In this document: piece after piece, positions 53,938 through 63,685 of the stretch
Layout: each line of letters starts with the position of its first letter
How positions within the stretch are numbered: the first letter of the stretch is position 1
From: Lysinibacillus antri
GTDB lineage: Bacteria > Bacillota > Bacilli > Bacillales_A > Planococcaceae
Direction of reading: 5' to 3'
Assembly (NCBI RefSeq): GCF_003977595.1
Contig: NZ_RYYR01000004.1
Coordinates: forward strand, 1 to 64,000
Length of the DNA stretch: 64,000 bases
Notes under the pieces: model-generated
Seen by the model: the letters and a program-made list of their open reading frames with translations, nothing else
What the model was told of the DNA's origin: nothing
The model's database searches: none
Translations under genes and position numbers: made by a program

Positions 53938-56206
53938 TAAAAAACGCACAATTGATGAATTATTAAACGAATGGATGTACGATGAAGAACTTAAGCAAAA
54001 TATCATCCATTGGCAAACGTTAGATGCGAAACCAGCACGATTTGCGACACTACCTGATCAACTTCACCCATCCATCGTAAAGGCATTACAAGCTCGAGGA
54101 ATCGAACAACTTTATACGCACCAACGACAAGCTTTTGATTATGCATCAACTGGTCGATCCTTTACTGCAGTTACTCCTACCGCCTCTGGTAAATCACTTT
54201 GTTATCATTTACCTGTCCTACAAAAAATTTTAGAAGACAAATCTAGCCGTGCCATTTACTTATTTCCTACAAAAGCATTAGCACAAGATCAAAAAACCGA
54301 TTTAAATGATTTAATCGAATTAATGGGAGAAGAAATATTAAGTTATACGTACGATGGCGATACGGCACCAGCCATAAGACAAAAAGTTCGAAAAGCAGGT
54401 CATATTATTATGACAAATCCAGATATGTTACATTCTGGTATTTTGCCACACCATACGAAATGGGTTTCACTATTTGAAAACTTAAAATATATTGTCATAG
54501 ATGAATTACATACATATAAAGGCGTATTTGGAAGCCATGTTGCGCATGTACTTCGGAGATTGAAAAGAATTTGTGCATTTTATGGAAGTGATCCTATTTT
54601 CATTTGCACTTCTGCAACCATTAAAAATCCTAAAGAACTAGCTGAAAAGTTGACGAATACAACACACGAATTAATTTCAGATTCAGGGGCTCCTGTAGGG
54701 AAAAAAACATTTTTATTTTATAATCCACCCATTGTACATCCGACTTTTGGTGTTAGAAGAAGTAGTATTTTAGAAGTACGAGACTTAGCTACGAGACTCT
54801 ATGAAGCTGGTATTCAATCGATTGTTTTTGCGAAATCTCGTGTCAGAGTTGAAATGCTCGTGACCTACTTAAAAAGTTTAACGAAAAATAAAATTCAGGA
54901 TGACTCTATTCAAGGGTATCGAGGTGGGTATTTGCCAACCGAACGACGTGCAATCGAAAAGGGATTACGGAACGGTCAAATTCAAATAGTGGTCAGTACG
55001 AATGCCCTAGAGCTTGGGGTGGATATAGGCCAATTGCAAGCGTGTATTATGACAGGGTATCCAGGGAATATCGCAAGTGCATGGCAGCAAGCAGGGCGCG
55101 CGGGAAGACGTCAAGATTCCTCCTTAATTATTTATGTTGCCAATTCAACGGCTTTGGATCAATATGTCGTGAACCATCCACAATATTTACTCGGCAGTAC
55201 ACCAGAAGAGGCATTAATTAATCCGGAAAACATTTTAATTCTAATGGATCATTTAAAATGTGCGGCATTTGAATTACCATTTTCAATGACCGATAGTTAT
55301 GGAGAATTCGATATCCAGCAATTACTTGAGTTTTTACAAGAAGAAGGTGTCGTCATTAAGACAAGCTCCCAGTGGTATTGGATGAGTGATCGATTCCCTG
55401 CCCATGAAATTAGCTTAAGATCTGCTTCCCAAGAAAATGTTGTCATCATTGACCAATCCATCCCTGCTGGAACAAAAGTAATTGGTGAGATGGATACATA
55501 TAGTGCGATGACGTTATTACACGAAGAAGCAATCTACTTACATCAAGGAACACAATTCCAAGTGGAGAAGTTGGATTGGGAAGAAAAGAAAGCCTATGTG
55601 CGAGAAGTGGATGTCGATTATTTTACAGATGCCAACTTGGCTGTTGAATTAAAAGTGTTAAACGAAGATAAAAAAGCAGAGTATAAAGCAGCAAGTGTTA
55701 GCTATGGAGATATTAGTTTGCTAGCGATCCCGACCATTTTTAAAAAAATTAAATTCCAAAGTCATGAAAATATTGGCTCGGGCAAAATTCATATTCCACC
55801 ATTAGAAATGCATACAAATGCAACGTGGACAAGTTTCGAATTACCAGAAAATTGGTCTGAAGAAATGTTAACGAGCGCTTTAACGGGAGCTGCGTATGCA
55901 ATTAGTTCCTTTATTCCGCTTTATATACAATGTGATCGAAGTGATTTATCGGTCGTTCCGCAAGTAAAAGCCGTTCATAATAATAAACCAACACTATTTA
56001 TATACGATAGTTATCCAGGTGGAATTGGTTTAAGTGAAAGAGTTTACGATCTGTTAGTGCCGATTTTAGAGAAGACGATCCAGCATGTAAACAACTGTCC
56101 TTGTCAAACAGGTTGTCCATCTTGTATTGGTGCTCAAGATAGTTTGAGTGAAAGCAAACATAAAGTAATAAAAGTATTATCCATTCTATTGAGTGAAATG
56201 ATGTGA
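53930..56206 (+). CDS. mrfA: ATP-dependent DEXH helicase MrfA (YprA)
   Basis: A 758-residue superfamily 2 helicase. With MrfB it removes mitomycin-type adducts in B. subtilis. Q-like region HQRQAFDYA, Walker A PTASGKSL (about residues 87-94), DELH box (about 190), motif III SAT, motif VI QQAGRAGRRQ. The C-terminal DUF1998 region has the zinc-type Cys set CPCQTGCPSC. ATG 53930 is nine bases after GGAGG; two upstream starts are too close to it. mrfB follows after four bases. Confidence 0.96.
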   Translation: MFSKKRTIDELLNEWMYDEELKQNIIHWQTLDAKPARFATLPDQLHPSIVKALQARGIEQLYTHQRQAFDYASTGRSFTAVTPTASGKSLCYHLPVLQKILEDKSSRAIYLFPTKALAQDQKTDLNDLIELMGEEILSYTYDGDTAPAIRQKVRKAGHIIMTNPDMLHSGILPHHTKWVSLFENLKYIVIDELHTYKGVFGSHVAHVLRRLKRICAFYGSDPIFICTSATIKNPKELAEKLTNTTHELISDSGAPVGKKTFLFYNPPIVHPTFGVRRSSILEVRDLATRLYEAGIQSIVFAKSRVRVEMLVTYLKSLTKNKIQDDSIQGYRGGYLPTERRAIEKGLRNGQIQIVVSTNALELGVDIGQLQACIMTGYPGNIASAWQQAGRAGRRQDSSLIIYVANSTALDQYVVNHPQYLLGSTPEEALINPENILILMDHLKCAAFELPFSMTDSYGEFDIQQLLEFLQEEGVVIKTSSQWYWMSDRFPAHEISLRSASQENVVIIDQSIPAGTKVIGEMDTYSAMTLLHEEAIYLHQGTQFQVEKLDWEEKKAYVREVDVDYFTDANLAVELKVLNEDKKAEYKAASVSYGDISLLAIPTIFKKIKFQSHENIGSGKIHIPPLEMHTNATWTSFELPENWSEEMLTSALTGAAYAISSFIPLYIQCDRSDLSVVPQVKAVHNNKPTLFIYDSYPGGIGLSERVYDLLVPILEKTIQHVNNCPCQTGCPSCIGAQDSLSESKHKVIKVLSILLSEMM

Positions 56207-56210
56207 TTGT

Positions 56211-57461
56211 ATGTCGTATGAAAATAAAATGATGCAACTAAAGCAAATGCTCGGAAAAACAGTGGATAAACAGAGCGAAAAACCAATGTTCAAAAAACCG
56301 GACAAACCCGAGTATCTTCATCGATGGGAAAAGGCTGGATTAGCAATCGTCGAAAATGATTTTGGTGTGCTATTCAAAAGGGAAGTAGAATACCCGATGG
56401 ATTATGTTCATGGCGATTTTCCATTAAGTATGTTCTTTGACGCTTTAACAAAATGGCAAGGGACAAACATTGAACATCCATATTCAATCGGTTATGATGA
56501 ACAAGTTGTTTTCTTCGATACAGAAACAACAGGATTAAAAGGTGTGGGAACAAATATTTTTTTAATTGGCTTACTTGAAGCGCAATCGGATGCATTTGTA
56601 TTAACCCAATATGTTTTAGCGGATCCAGCCAATGAAGCTGCATTTTTATTTGAATCGAAGTTTTGGCAACAGAAAAAAACGGTTATTACGTATAATGGAA
56701 AAAGTTTTGATTGGCCACAATTAGAAACAAGGTGGACTTTAAACCAGCATCTATTGCCAAAATTAAAAACCCATCGACAAATTGACTTATTACATAGTTC
56801 AAAACGAATATGGAAAAATAATTTGGAAAGAATGAAGTTAACACAGGTTGAAGAAGAAAAGCTAGGATTTAAACGGTCCGGGGATATTCCAGGTTTTTTG
56901 GCCCCAATCATTTATACAGATGCAGTGAAAAGTGGCAATCCAGAAAGTTTAATGAAAGTACTCTTTCATAATGAATGGGACTTATTGTCGCTCATATCGT
57001 TATATATTCATTCTACAAATTTATTACTTGAAGGCAAAACAGATGAAGCTGCGACTACGTATACGAATATTGGGAAATGGTTTGGGGATTTAAAACATAC
57101 TCAACAAAGTGACAATGTACTACTAAATGTAACGAAAAGTTTTAATGATGAAGAAGCAGGGTTAGCTTACTATTACTTAGCTATAAATCAAAAACGTAAT
57201 AAACAGTTTGAGCATGCGGCTAATTCCTTTGAAAAAGCGATACCGCATATCAATAATCGAGAAAAACTAAAAGCGTTTGAACAATTGGCGATCATTTATG
57301 AACATTATGATTGCCAATATGATAAAGCATTAGCCTACACAATGGAAGGTATTGAATACATTTCTACAAGTCATTTCTTTAAAAAAGAGCAACAACAAAA
57401 GAAAATAGCAGAATGGACTAAACGTTTAAAGCGAATTGAATCGAAACTACAAAGGAAATAA
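56211..57461 (+). CDS. mrfB: DEDD exonuclease MrfB (YprB)
   Basis: A 416-residue nuclease partner of MrfA. RNase H-like domain at about 95-260: FFDTETTGLKGVGT gives the DxE pair, TYNGKSFDWP and HNEWDLLSL contribute further acidic residues. The last 150 residues form TPR-like helices (AGLAYYYLAINQKRNKQFEHAANSF-type), likely protein contacts. Immediately downstream of mrfA, so translation is probably coupled. Confidence 0.95.
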   Translation: MSYENKMMQLKQMLGKTVDKQSEKPMFKKPDKPEYLHRWEKAGLAIVENDFGVLFKREVEYPMDYVHGDFPLSMFFDALTKWQGTNIEHPYSIGYDEQVVFFDTETTGLKGVGTNIFLIGLLEAQSDAFVLTQYVLADPANEAAFLFESKFWQQKKTVITYNGKSFDWPQLETRWTLNQHLLPKLKTHRQIDLLHSSKRIWKNNLERMKLTQVEEEKLGFKRSGDIPGFLAPIIYTDAVKSGNPESLMKVLFHNEWDLLSLISLYIHSTNLLLEGKTDEAATTYTNIGKWFGDLKHTQQSDNVLLNVTKSFNDEEAGLAYYYLAINQKRNKQFEHAANSFEKAIPHINNREKLKAFEQLAIIYEHYDCQYDKALAYTMEGIEYISTSHFFKKEQQQKKIAEWTKRLKRIESKLQRK

Positions 57462-57649
57462 TTTATTATTTAGAAAATTATAAAAATAATTTCCCGGGCA
57501 AGCGCACGTTTTGACATTTTTCAACTTATTCATCCATGACGATTCATATGAAAGTAGAACAGAAAGAATATTAATTTCTTCTAATCCCTTTTATAATAGT
57601 CATATGATATAATTACTTTATGTACCTATTGCATGGAAGGGCGATGTGA

Positions 57650-57946
57650 ATGGAAATAAAATTTACTTCAAAGATTATTTTAGAAAAAGAATTCAAAAAG
57701 TCGATGAAGGGCTATAATGTCGACCAAGTAGATCAATTTTTAGATCAAGTTATGGAAGATTATGACGCATTCGAAAAAGTTGTCGAGGAATTGCGTGCTG
57801 AAAATAAACGACTTAAAGAAGAGCTAGAAAATTCATCTACTAGAAGACCCCAAGTACAACAGGCAACAAGCAATACAAATTTTGATATTTTAAAACGTCT
57901 TTCTAACCTAGAAAAAGAAGTGTTTGGAAGTAAATTATTCGAATAA
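57650..57946 (+). CDS. gpsB: Cell division regulator GpsB
   Basis: A 98-residue DivIVA-like protein that shuttles PBP1 between septum and side wall. N-terminal domain ILEKEFKKSMKGYNVDQVDQFLDQVMEDY (about 9-38), coiled coil, and the C-terminal NFDILKRLSNLEKEVFGSKLFE, nearly the same as in B. subtilis. Its PBP1 partner is encoded at 49872-52514. It lies just upstream of rnpB as in B. subtilis. Confidence 0.97.
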   Translation: MEIKFTSKIILEKEFKKSMKGYNVDQVDQFLDQVMEDYDAFEKVVEELRAENKRLKEELENSSTRRPQVQQATSNTNFDILKRLSNLEKEVFGSKLFE

Positions 57947-57959
57947 CAATAATAGGTTG

Positions 57960-57988
57960 TTGTTTTTATAATTAAACTTTAGTATAAT
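57960..57988 (+). promoter_or_regulatory. Promoter of rnpB
   Basis: TTGTTT (57960-57965), exactly 17 bases, consensus TATAAT (57983-57988). The expected start point (about 57995) coincides with the P1 stem of RNase P RNA. Confidence 0.8.
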
Positions 57989-57996
57989 ATTCATTG

Positions 57997-58397
57997 TCAT
58001 AGTCAATTCAAGTAATCGCTGCAACTCTTGAAGTTGTAGAGGAAAGTCCATGCTCACACGGCTCTGAGATGACCGTAGTGTTCGTGCTTACTGAAAAAAT
58101 AAGGTAAGGCAAGGTACAAGCCTTGACGGCGGAGAAGTTGACCTAAGTCCTTGTGATATGGTTAACACTTCCTGAAAGTGCCACAGTGACGGAGCTTCAT
58201 CGGAAACGGTGAAGGTGGAACGAGGTAAACCCCGCGAGTGAGAAACCCAAATTATGGTAGGGGCACTCTCCTGAAGGAAATGAACGGATGGAGGGACGTT
58301 GAAACTTCAACGTAGATAGATGATTACTACCCATTTCGTACGAGGCTTAGGCCGTTTGAGTACTTGGGAACAAAACATGGCTTACGAATTTCTATGA
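57997..58397 (+). ncRNA. rnpB: RNase P RNA, Bacillus class B
   Basis: Catalytic RNA of RNase P, maturing tRNA 5' ends. Conserved blocks match B. subtilis: GTAATCGCTGCA, AGAGGAAAGTCCATGCTC, GAAAGTGCCACAGTGACG, GGTAAACCCC, GAGAAACCCAAATT, GTAGATAGATGATT and GGAACAAAACATGGCTTAC. P1 is formed by TCATAG and AATTC (57997-58009) with GAATT and CTATGA (58386-58397). End points are set by P1 and are accurate to a few bases. Confidence 0.96.
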
Positions 58398-58446
58398 TAT
58401 AACTTTTGTAAGATGGATATAGATAACCTTTGTCCAAAACGAATTA

Positions 58447-58535
58447 AAACATACTCCAGTTGGGAAGTATGTTTATACATAATAGCGTATGCTCAATCTG
58501 ATAGGCTCTCCATCAATTTGGAGAGCCTTTCTTTT
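58447..58535 (+). terminator. Terminator hairpins after rnpB
   Basis: AAACATACT (58447-58455) with AGTATGTTT (58466-58474), then a stronger AGGCTCTCC (58503-58511) with GGAGAGCCT (58520-58528) followed by TTCTTTT. Confidence 0.85.
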
Positions 58536-58540
58536 AGCAA

Positions 58541-58686
58541 AGAAGAAAATATAAAAACTTTTTAGAACAGTGTAGCTGCAGATGCTAGTCTCAACATCAC
58601 ACAACAATCGTTTACAAGGAAAAAACGATCCTAATTCGATTCGATCAGTTGTTTTAGAAATGGCACTAGCACCTTCCGCTTTTCTT
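58541..58686 (+). repeat. Intergenic hairpin repeat, copy 5
   Basis: Starts AAGAAGAAAATATAAAAACT, then TTTAGAACAGTGTAGC, and ends AGCACCTTCCGCTTTTCTT. The inner part differs from the other copies but again holds inverted segments: GATGCTAG near 58581-58588 against CTAGCACC near 58666-58673, and AATCGTTT/AAACGATC near 58607-58630. It ends 20 bases before the next start codon. Confidence 0.7.
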
Positions 58687-58705
58687 GAATAATAGGAGAA
58701 TTCAA

Positions 58706-60457
58706 ATGAGGGAAGCATTTAATAATTTCAGTTTAAATAATTATAATGCAAATTTGACTTACCCTTATCAGGTAGCAACGAAAATATTTGATAACATATA
58801 CGAAGGTGTTATGATCACAGACGAAAATAAAAAAATTATTATGGTAAATCCAGCCTTCGAAATTGTAACAGGATATAAACGGGATGAAGTTGTGGGCAAA
58901 AGTCCAAATATTTTGCAATCTGGTGTCCACGATCGTTCATTTTACCTTGATATGTGGGAAAGTATTCGTAGTAAAGGTACGTGGCAAGGCGAAATTTGGA
59001 ATCGCCGCAAAACGGGTGAAACATATCCAGAATGGTTAACGATTATTGAAATAAAAGATGATCAGGATAAAATCATCAACTACTGCGGAATTTTTACAGA
59101 TTTATCTGAAAGAAAAAATGTAGAAAATGAACTGAAAAAACGGGCACTTACCGACTCGTTAACAGAAGTGAATAATCGCTTTGCTTATCTCGAAAAGATG
59201 AATACCCTATTAGAATCTTCATCAAAGACTTCAGACGCTGTTCAACATGCAGTATTTTTCTTAGATTTAGACCGATTTAAACAAGTGAACGATACATTAG
59301 GTCATTCCATAGGGGACTTATTGTTAGTGGAGATTGCAAAGCGGATTAAACGATTGTTAACATCGAAAGATATCGTTGCGAGGTATGGCGGCGACGAATT
59401 TGTCATCACACTTACAAATATTCATCATCCTAGAGAAGCGGCAAAATTTGCGGAGAAAGTTATTCGTGAGGTTGAGAAACCCGTTATCATTGAACATCAA
59501 GAATTATTCGTCTCAACGAGTATAGGAATTAGTATTTATCCACATGATGGAAATACGACAGAGGAATTATTAAATCGTGCAGATAAGGCGATGTACTTTT
59601 CAAAAGAAAACGGACGTAATGGGTTTTCATTTTATTTTGAAGAGTTAAATATAGATAATGAACGAGTCATTACTCTGGATACAGAAATTCGAAAAGCCAT
59701 TGAAAATCGTGATTTCACATTATACTACCAGCCAAAAGTAAATATTGAGCAAAATAAAATTGTTGGCTTAGAAGCACTTGTTCGGTGGAAAAATGATAAA
59801 CTAGGGTTTGTATCCCCAGGTGAATTTATTCCGTATGCTGAAGAATCGGGGCTTATTATTCCAATCAGTGAAATCATTCTCGAAAAAGCATGTGAAGATT
59901 TGGTACTACTTCGAGCAGTAGGGTACTCCAAGTTAACAATTGCCATTAATATTTCAAGCATTCATTTCCAACAAACAAACTTTTTAGAATCCATTCAAAA
60001 AATATTAGAAAAAGAAAATACATCTGCTCAAAACTTTGAAATCGAAGTAACTGAAAGAACTGTCATGAACAGTGATGAGGAAACGATCCGAAAACTAGTT
60101 CGCTTAAAACAACTTGGTTTTAAATTAGCGATTGATGATTTTGGTACAGGCTATTCATCGTTAAGCTATTTAGTGCGTTTTCCACTGGATTATTTAAAGA
60201 TTGATAGTAGTTTTATTCAGCATATTGTTACTTTAGATGATAAACAAGCAGTTGTGGATGCCATTATACAAATGGCTCACCGATTAAATATGGAAGTTAT
60301 TGCAGAAGGTGTTGAAAGTGTGCAACAGCTAAATCTTCTGCGAAAAATGGGCTGTGATTATATACAAGGATATTACTATAGTAGACCTGTCCCTATGGAT
60401 GAGTTAATTGAGTTTTTACAACTATGGGAATATGAACATCAAGGAGAAATTGAATAA
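58706..60457 (+). CDS. PAS-GGDEF-EAL cyclic-di-GMP turnover protein
   Basis: A 583-residue soluble signalling protein. PAS domain at about 25-140 (IYEGVMITDENKKIIMVNPAF, IFTDLSERK), GGDEF domain at about 145-310 with intact RYGGDEF, EAL domain at about 325-570 with EALVRW, the Asn of AINISS, the Glu of EVTERT, DDFGTGYSS and LKIDSSF. Both catalytic sites look complete, so it could make and break c-di-GMP. The RxxD inhibitory site before GGDEF is absent (TSKD there). No membrane helix. ATG 58706 follows TAGGAGA. Overlaps the next gene by one base. Confidence 0.94.
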   Translation: MREAFNNFSLNNYNANLTYPYQVATKIFDNIYEGVMITDENKKIIMVNPAFEIVTGYKRDEVVGKSPNILQSGVHDRSFYLDMWESIRSKGTWQGEIWNRRKTGETYPEWLTIIEIKDDQDKIINYCGIFTDLSERKNVENELKKRALTDSLTEVNNRFAYLEKMNTLLESSSKTSDAVQHAVFFLDLDRFKQVNDTLGHSIGDLLLVEIAKRIKRLLTSKDIVARYGGDEFVITLTNIHHPREAAKFAEKVIREVEKPVIIEHQELFVSTSIGISIYPHDGNTTEELLNRADKAMYFSKENGRNGFSFYFEELNIDNERVITLDTEIRKAIENRDFTLYYQPKVNIEQNKIVGLEALVRWKNDKLGFVSPGEFIPYAEESGLIIPISEIILEKACEDLVLLRAVGYSKLTIAINISSIHFQQTNFLESIQKILEKENTSAQNFEIEVTERTVMNSDEETIRKLVRLKQLGFKLAIDDFGTGYSSLSYLVRFPLDYLKIDSSFIQHIVTLDDKQAVVDAIIQMAHRLNMEVIAEGVESVQQLNLLRKMGCDYIQGYYYSRPVPMDELIEFLQLWEYEHQGEIE

Positions 60458-61596
60458 TGTCAAAATACCAACTAGTAGCAACGAGCGCAATGGGTCTAGA
60501 GGCAATCGTTGCACAAGAAGTTCAAGATTTAGGATATGAAACAAGAGTCGAAAATGGGAAAGTATATTTTGAAGGCGATGAAACGGCGATTGCTCGTTGT
60601 AATTTATGGTTACGTGTAGCAGATCGTGTGAAAATTGTAGTTGCACAATTCCCTGTTCATACGTTTGATCAGCTGTTCGAAAGTACGAAAGCGATTGAGT
60701 GGGAAAAATATTTACCCGTAGATGCAAATTTTCCTGTATCAGGAAAGTCTGTAAAGTCTAAACTATTTAGTGTGCCAGATTGTCAAGCTATCGTAAAAAA
60801 AGCCATTGTCGAAAAAATGAAATTACACTATAAACGTCTAGGCTTTTTAGATGAATCCGGTGCAACTTATAAAATTGAAGTTTCCATATTAAAAGATGTG
60901 GCTACATTAACAATCGATACGTCCGGTGCAGGCTTACATAAACGTGGCTATCGTCAATCACAGGGAGATGCCCCATTAAAAGAAACACTTGCTGCAGCAT
61001 TAGTTAAAATTTCAAAATGGAGCCCAACAAGACCATTTGTAGATGTATTCTGTGGGTCTGGAACAATTCCGCTTGAAGCTGCGATGATTGGGCAAAATAT
61101 TGCGCCTGGCTATAACCGTGAGTTTATTTCAGAAGATTGGACATGGATGAAAGCAAAGATTTGGGAAGACGCACGAAATGAAGCAGACGATCTTGCGAAG
61201 TATGATGAGCCATTAGAAATTATAGGCTCAGATATTGACCATCGTATGGTGTCAATTGCACAAGAAAATGCACTTGAAGCAGGCTTTGCGGATCTAATTA
61301 CATTTAAGCAAATGCAAGCAACCGATTTTACAACGAAGTTTACGGATGGTGTCATTATTTCAAATCCACCATACGGAGAACGTATTGGGGAAAAAGAAGA
61401 AATTGAAAAAGTGATTCGTGAAATTGGCAAAATTATGAAAAACTATCCAACCTGGTCCGTGTATATGCTTTCTTCTATGGAAAATTTTGAAGAGTTATAC
61501 GGCAAGAAAGCGACAAAAAAACGAAAACTATTTAACGGTTTTATTCGTACAGACCTTTATCAATATTGGGGTCAAAAATCAAATCGTGATAATTAA
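60457..61596 (+). CDS. THUMP-domain RNA methyltransferase, RlmL/YpsC family
   Basis: A 379-residue SAM-dependent methyltransferase (YpsC in B. subtilis), predicted to methylate a guanine N2 in 23S rRNA. THUMP domain at about 45-155, UPF0020 domain with SAM site VDVFCGSGTIPLEAA (about 190-204), and the catalytic SNPPYGERIG motif (about 302-311). The start overlaps the stop of the upstream gene (TAATG). The exact target base is inference from the family. Confidence 0.93.
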   Translation: MSKYQLVATSAMGLEAIVAQEVQDLGYETRVENGKVYFEGDETAIARCNLWLRVADRVKIVVAQFPVHTFDQLFESTKAIEWEKYLPVDANFPVSGKSVKSKLFSVPDCQAIVKKAIVEKMKLHYKRLGFLDESGATYKIEVSILKDVATLTIDTSGAGLHKRGYRQSQGDAPLKETLAAALVKISKWSPTRPFVDVFCGSGTIPLEAAMIGQNIAPGYNREFISEDWTWMKAKIWEDARNEADDLAKYDEPLEIIGSDIDHRMVSIAQENALEAGFADLITFKQMQATDFTTKFTDGVIISNPPYGERIGEKEEIEKVIREIGKIMKNYPTWSVYMLSSMENFEELYGKKATKKRKLFNGFIRTDLYQYWGQKSNRDN

Positions 61597-61620
61597 TGAT
61601 AAAATATAATAATATTATTT

Positions 61621-61650
61621 AACGGAAGGAGGATCACTCCTTCCGTTTCA
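61621..61650 (+). terminator. Hairpin after the RlmL-like gene
   Basis: AACGGAAGGAG (61621-61631) pairs perfectly with CTCCTTCCGTT (61637-61647), loop GATCA. The T run is short (TTTC), so termination strength is uncertain. Confidence 0.7.
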
Positions 61651-61690
61651 ATGTCTATTCGATAGACAGCTAAATGAGGGAGAAATCAAT

Positions 61691-63592
61691 ATGAGACAGT
61701 CATTACCGTTTGAATTATCAAGAGAAAAAAGCTTTTTCGACTCATTAGGAGATTGGATGGGCGATGTTTTATACGATGAATTACCTGAAAAAGGGTTTGA
61801 ATGTCGTGATGAACAAATTTTCATGGCCTATCAAATTGAACAAGCATTAAAAGAAAAAAATGTGCTATTTGCAGAAGCAGGAGTTGGGACAGGGAAGACC
61901 ATTGCTTACCTATTACCTGCTATTTCCTATGCTCGTTATACAGGTAAACCCGCTTTAATTGCATGCGCGGATGAAACATTAATTGACCAGCTCGTAAAAG
62001 AGGGCGGAGATATTTATAAACTGACGGAACATCTAGGTTTAACGATCGATGTACGGTTAGCAAAATCTCGTAATCAATATTTATGTTTAAAACGCTTTGA
62101 AGAATCAGAAAAAGTTGTAACCGATGAATGGATTGATGATGTGGCGATGTCCATTCCAGATGGGGTCTATGCACAAGGTTCCATGATTTCTGTAAGTCCA
62201 TTTGGTGCAAGAAGTGATTACCCAACTGTTAGCGATGAAGATTGGCAAAAAGTAAATTACAATGCGATTATGCAATGTTCTGTTTGTGATATGCGAAATC
62301 GTTGTGGTCAAACGTTGCATCGTGCGCATTACCGAAAATCTTCGGACTTAATTATTTGCTCACAAGACTTTTTAATGGAACATTTAGCAACAAAAGAGTC
62401 GCGTGAACGAGAAGGGCAACTACCACTTTTACCAGAAGTGTCGATGATTGTTCTAGATGAAGGGCATTTATTAGAATATGCCGCACAAAAAGCGATGACG
62501 GTAAAAGTGCAAAGTCATACAATTGTAAATTTATTAGAGCGTTTGATGGTAGATGGCGTACGAGAAAAAACATTATACGCAATGGAAAGATTACAAGACG
62601 ACCATGAGCTATTTTTTGACCAATTACGTGATGACGTCGTGCCTTCTGAAGAGGATCGTAAAAAAATTAATAAATCCGCAAGACTATTATCCATTGGAAA
62701 ACAATTAATAAAAGATGTGGATGTATTATTAGAGGAATTCGTTTTTGAATCTGAATTATATATGATTCCGGAATATGAATTGAATATGGCGGAAGAATTT
62801 TTAGAGCAATATGTTGCGGCGATTCGGATCTTTACTGCGCAAGGTGATGCAGTGGATTGGCTAGAAGAAACGGATGGCGAAGAAACATTAGTCATTATGC
62901 CAAGATTAATTACCGATGTATTAGAAGAGAAGTTATTCTCGAAAAAAACACCGATTATTTTTTCATCTGCTACGTTATCGGTGAAAAAAGACTTTTCTTA
63001 TATTGCGTACAGTTTAGGCATTAAAAAATATCAATCCTTTAGTGTGCCATCTCCATTTGATTATGATGAAGTAATGAAAGTATATTTACATGAATTACAA
63101 CAAGGAGAAAAGGTAGCAAAGGTAGAACAATTATTAAAGGACAACCAAAAAACATTAATTTTATTTAAATCGAAACAAGCGATGTTAACCTTTAAATCAA
63201 AATTGTCAATGATGACTCGTCTAACAGTTGCTTTCGAAGGAGATCGAGAACTATCAGCCATCGTTCGAGATTTCCAAGATGGTACGGTCAAAACGCTATG
63301 CTCGTATCATTTATGGGAAGGATTAGATTTGCCGGAAGAAGCATTAACAAGAGTGATTATCTTTGATTTACCTTTCCCACCACATGATCCATTATTTGAC
63401 GCGAAACGTGCATTTTCTGAAAATCCATTTGAAGAGGTAGAGTTACCATTTATGCAACTCCGCCTTCAACAAGGTATCGGAAGACTCATTCGTACTTCTA
63501 ATGACTATGGTGATATTCATATATTCTTAAATGAAGATGAAAAAGATATGAAAAAAGAGTTTGTTTCGATTTTACCGGTAGAACCTCAGTAA
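61691..63592 (+). CDS. ypvA: XPD/DinG-family ATP-dependent helicase YpvA
   Basis: A 633-residue superfamily 2 helicase without exonuclease domain. Walker A EAGVGTGKTIAYL (about residues 60-72), DEGH box in VLDEGHLL (about 257), C-terminal LWEGLDLP and QGIGRLIRTSNDYG motifs. Cysteines in QYLCLKR, QCSVCDMRNRC (C-x2-C-x5-C) suggest an iron-sulfur cluster as in XPD. B. subtilis ypvA has the same place. AGGGAG precedes ATG. Confidence 0.94.
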   Translation: MRQSLPFELSREKSFFDSLGDWMGDVLYDELPEKGFECRDEQIFMAYQIEQALKEKNVLFAEAGVGTGKTIAYLLPAISYARYTGKPALIACADETLIDQLVKEGGDIYKLTEHLGLTIDVRLAKSRNQYLCLKRFEESEKVVTDEWIDDVAMSIPDGVYAQGSMISVSPFGARSDYPTVSDEDWQKVNYNAIMQCSVCDMRNRCGQTLHRAHYRKSSDLIICSQDFLMEHLATKESREREGQLPLLPEVSMIVLDEGHLLEYAAQKAMTVKVQSHTIVNLLERLMVDGVREKTLYAMERLQDDHELFFDQLRDDVVPSEEDRKKINKSARLLSIGKQLIKDVDVLLEEFVFESELYMIPEYELNMAEEFLEQYVAAIRIFTAQGDAVDWLEETDGEETLVIMPRLITDVLEEKLFSKKTPIIFSSATLSVKKDFSYIAYSLGIKKYQSFSVPSPFDYDEVMKVYLHELQQGEKVAKVEQLLKDNQKTLILFKSKQAMLTFKSKLSMMTRLTVAFEGDRELSAIVRDFQDGTVKTLCSYHLWEGLDLPEEALTRVIIFDLPFPPHDPLFDAKRAFSENPFEEVELPFMQLRLQQGIGRLIRTSNDYGDIHIFLNEDEKDMKKEFVSILPVEPQ

Positions 63593-63598
63593 ATAGAT

Positions 63599-63634
63599 AA
63601 TGCGCCTACTTCATAATAGTAGACGCATTTTTTC
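63599..63634 (+). terminator. Intrinsic terminator after ypvA
   Basis: AATGCGCCTACT (63599-63610) pairs with AGTAGACGCATT (63618-63629) with one mismatch, followed by TTTTTT. Confidence 0.9.
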
Positions 63635-63685
63635 TTAAGTCTACATTCAATTTTTCGAATATTTTGTGAGTTGGGAGGTTATGTT

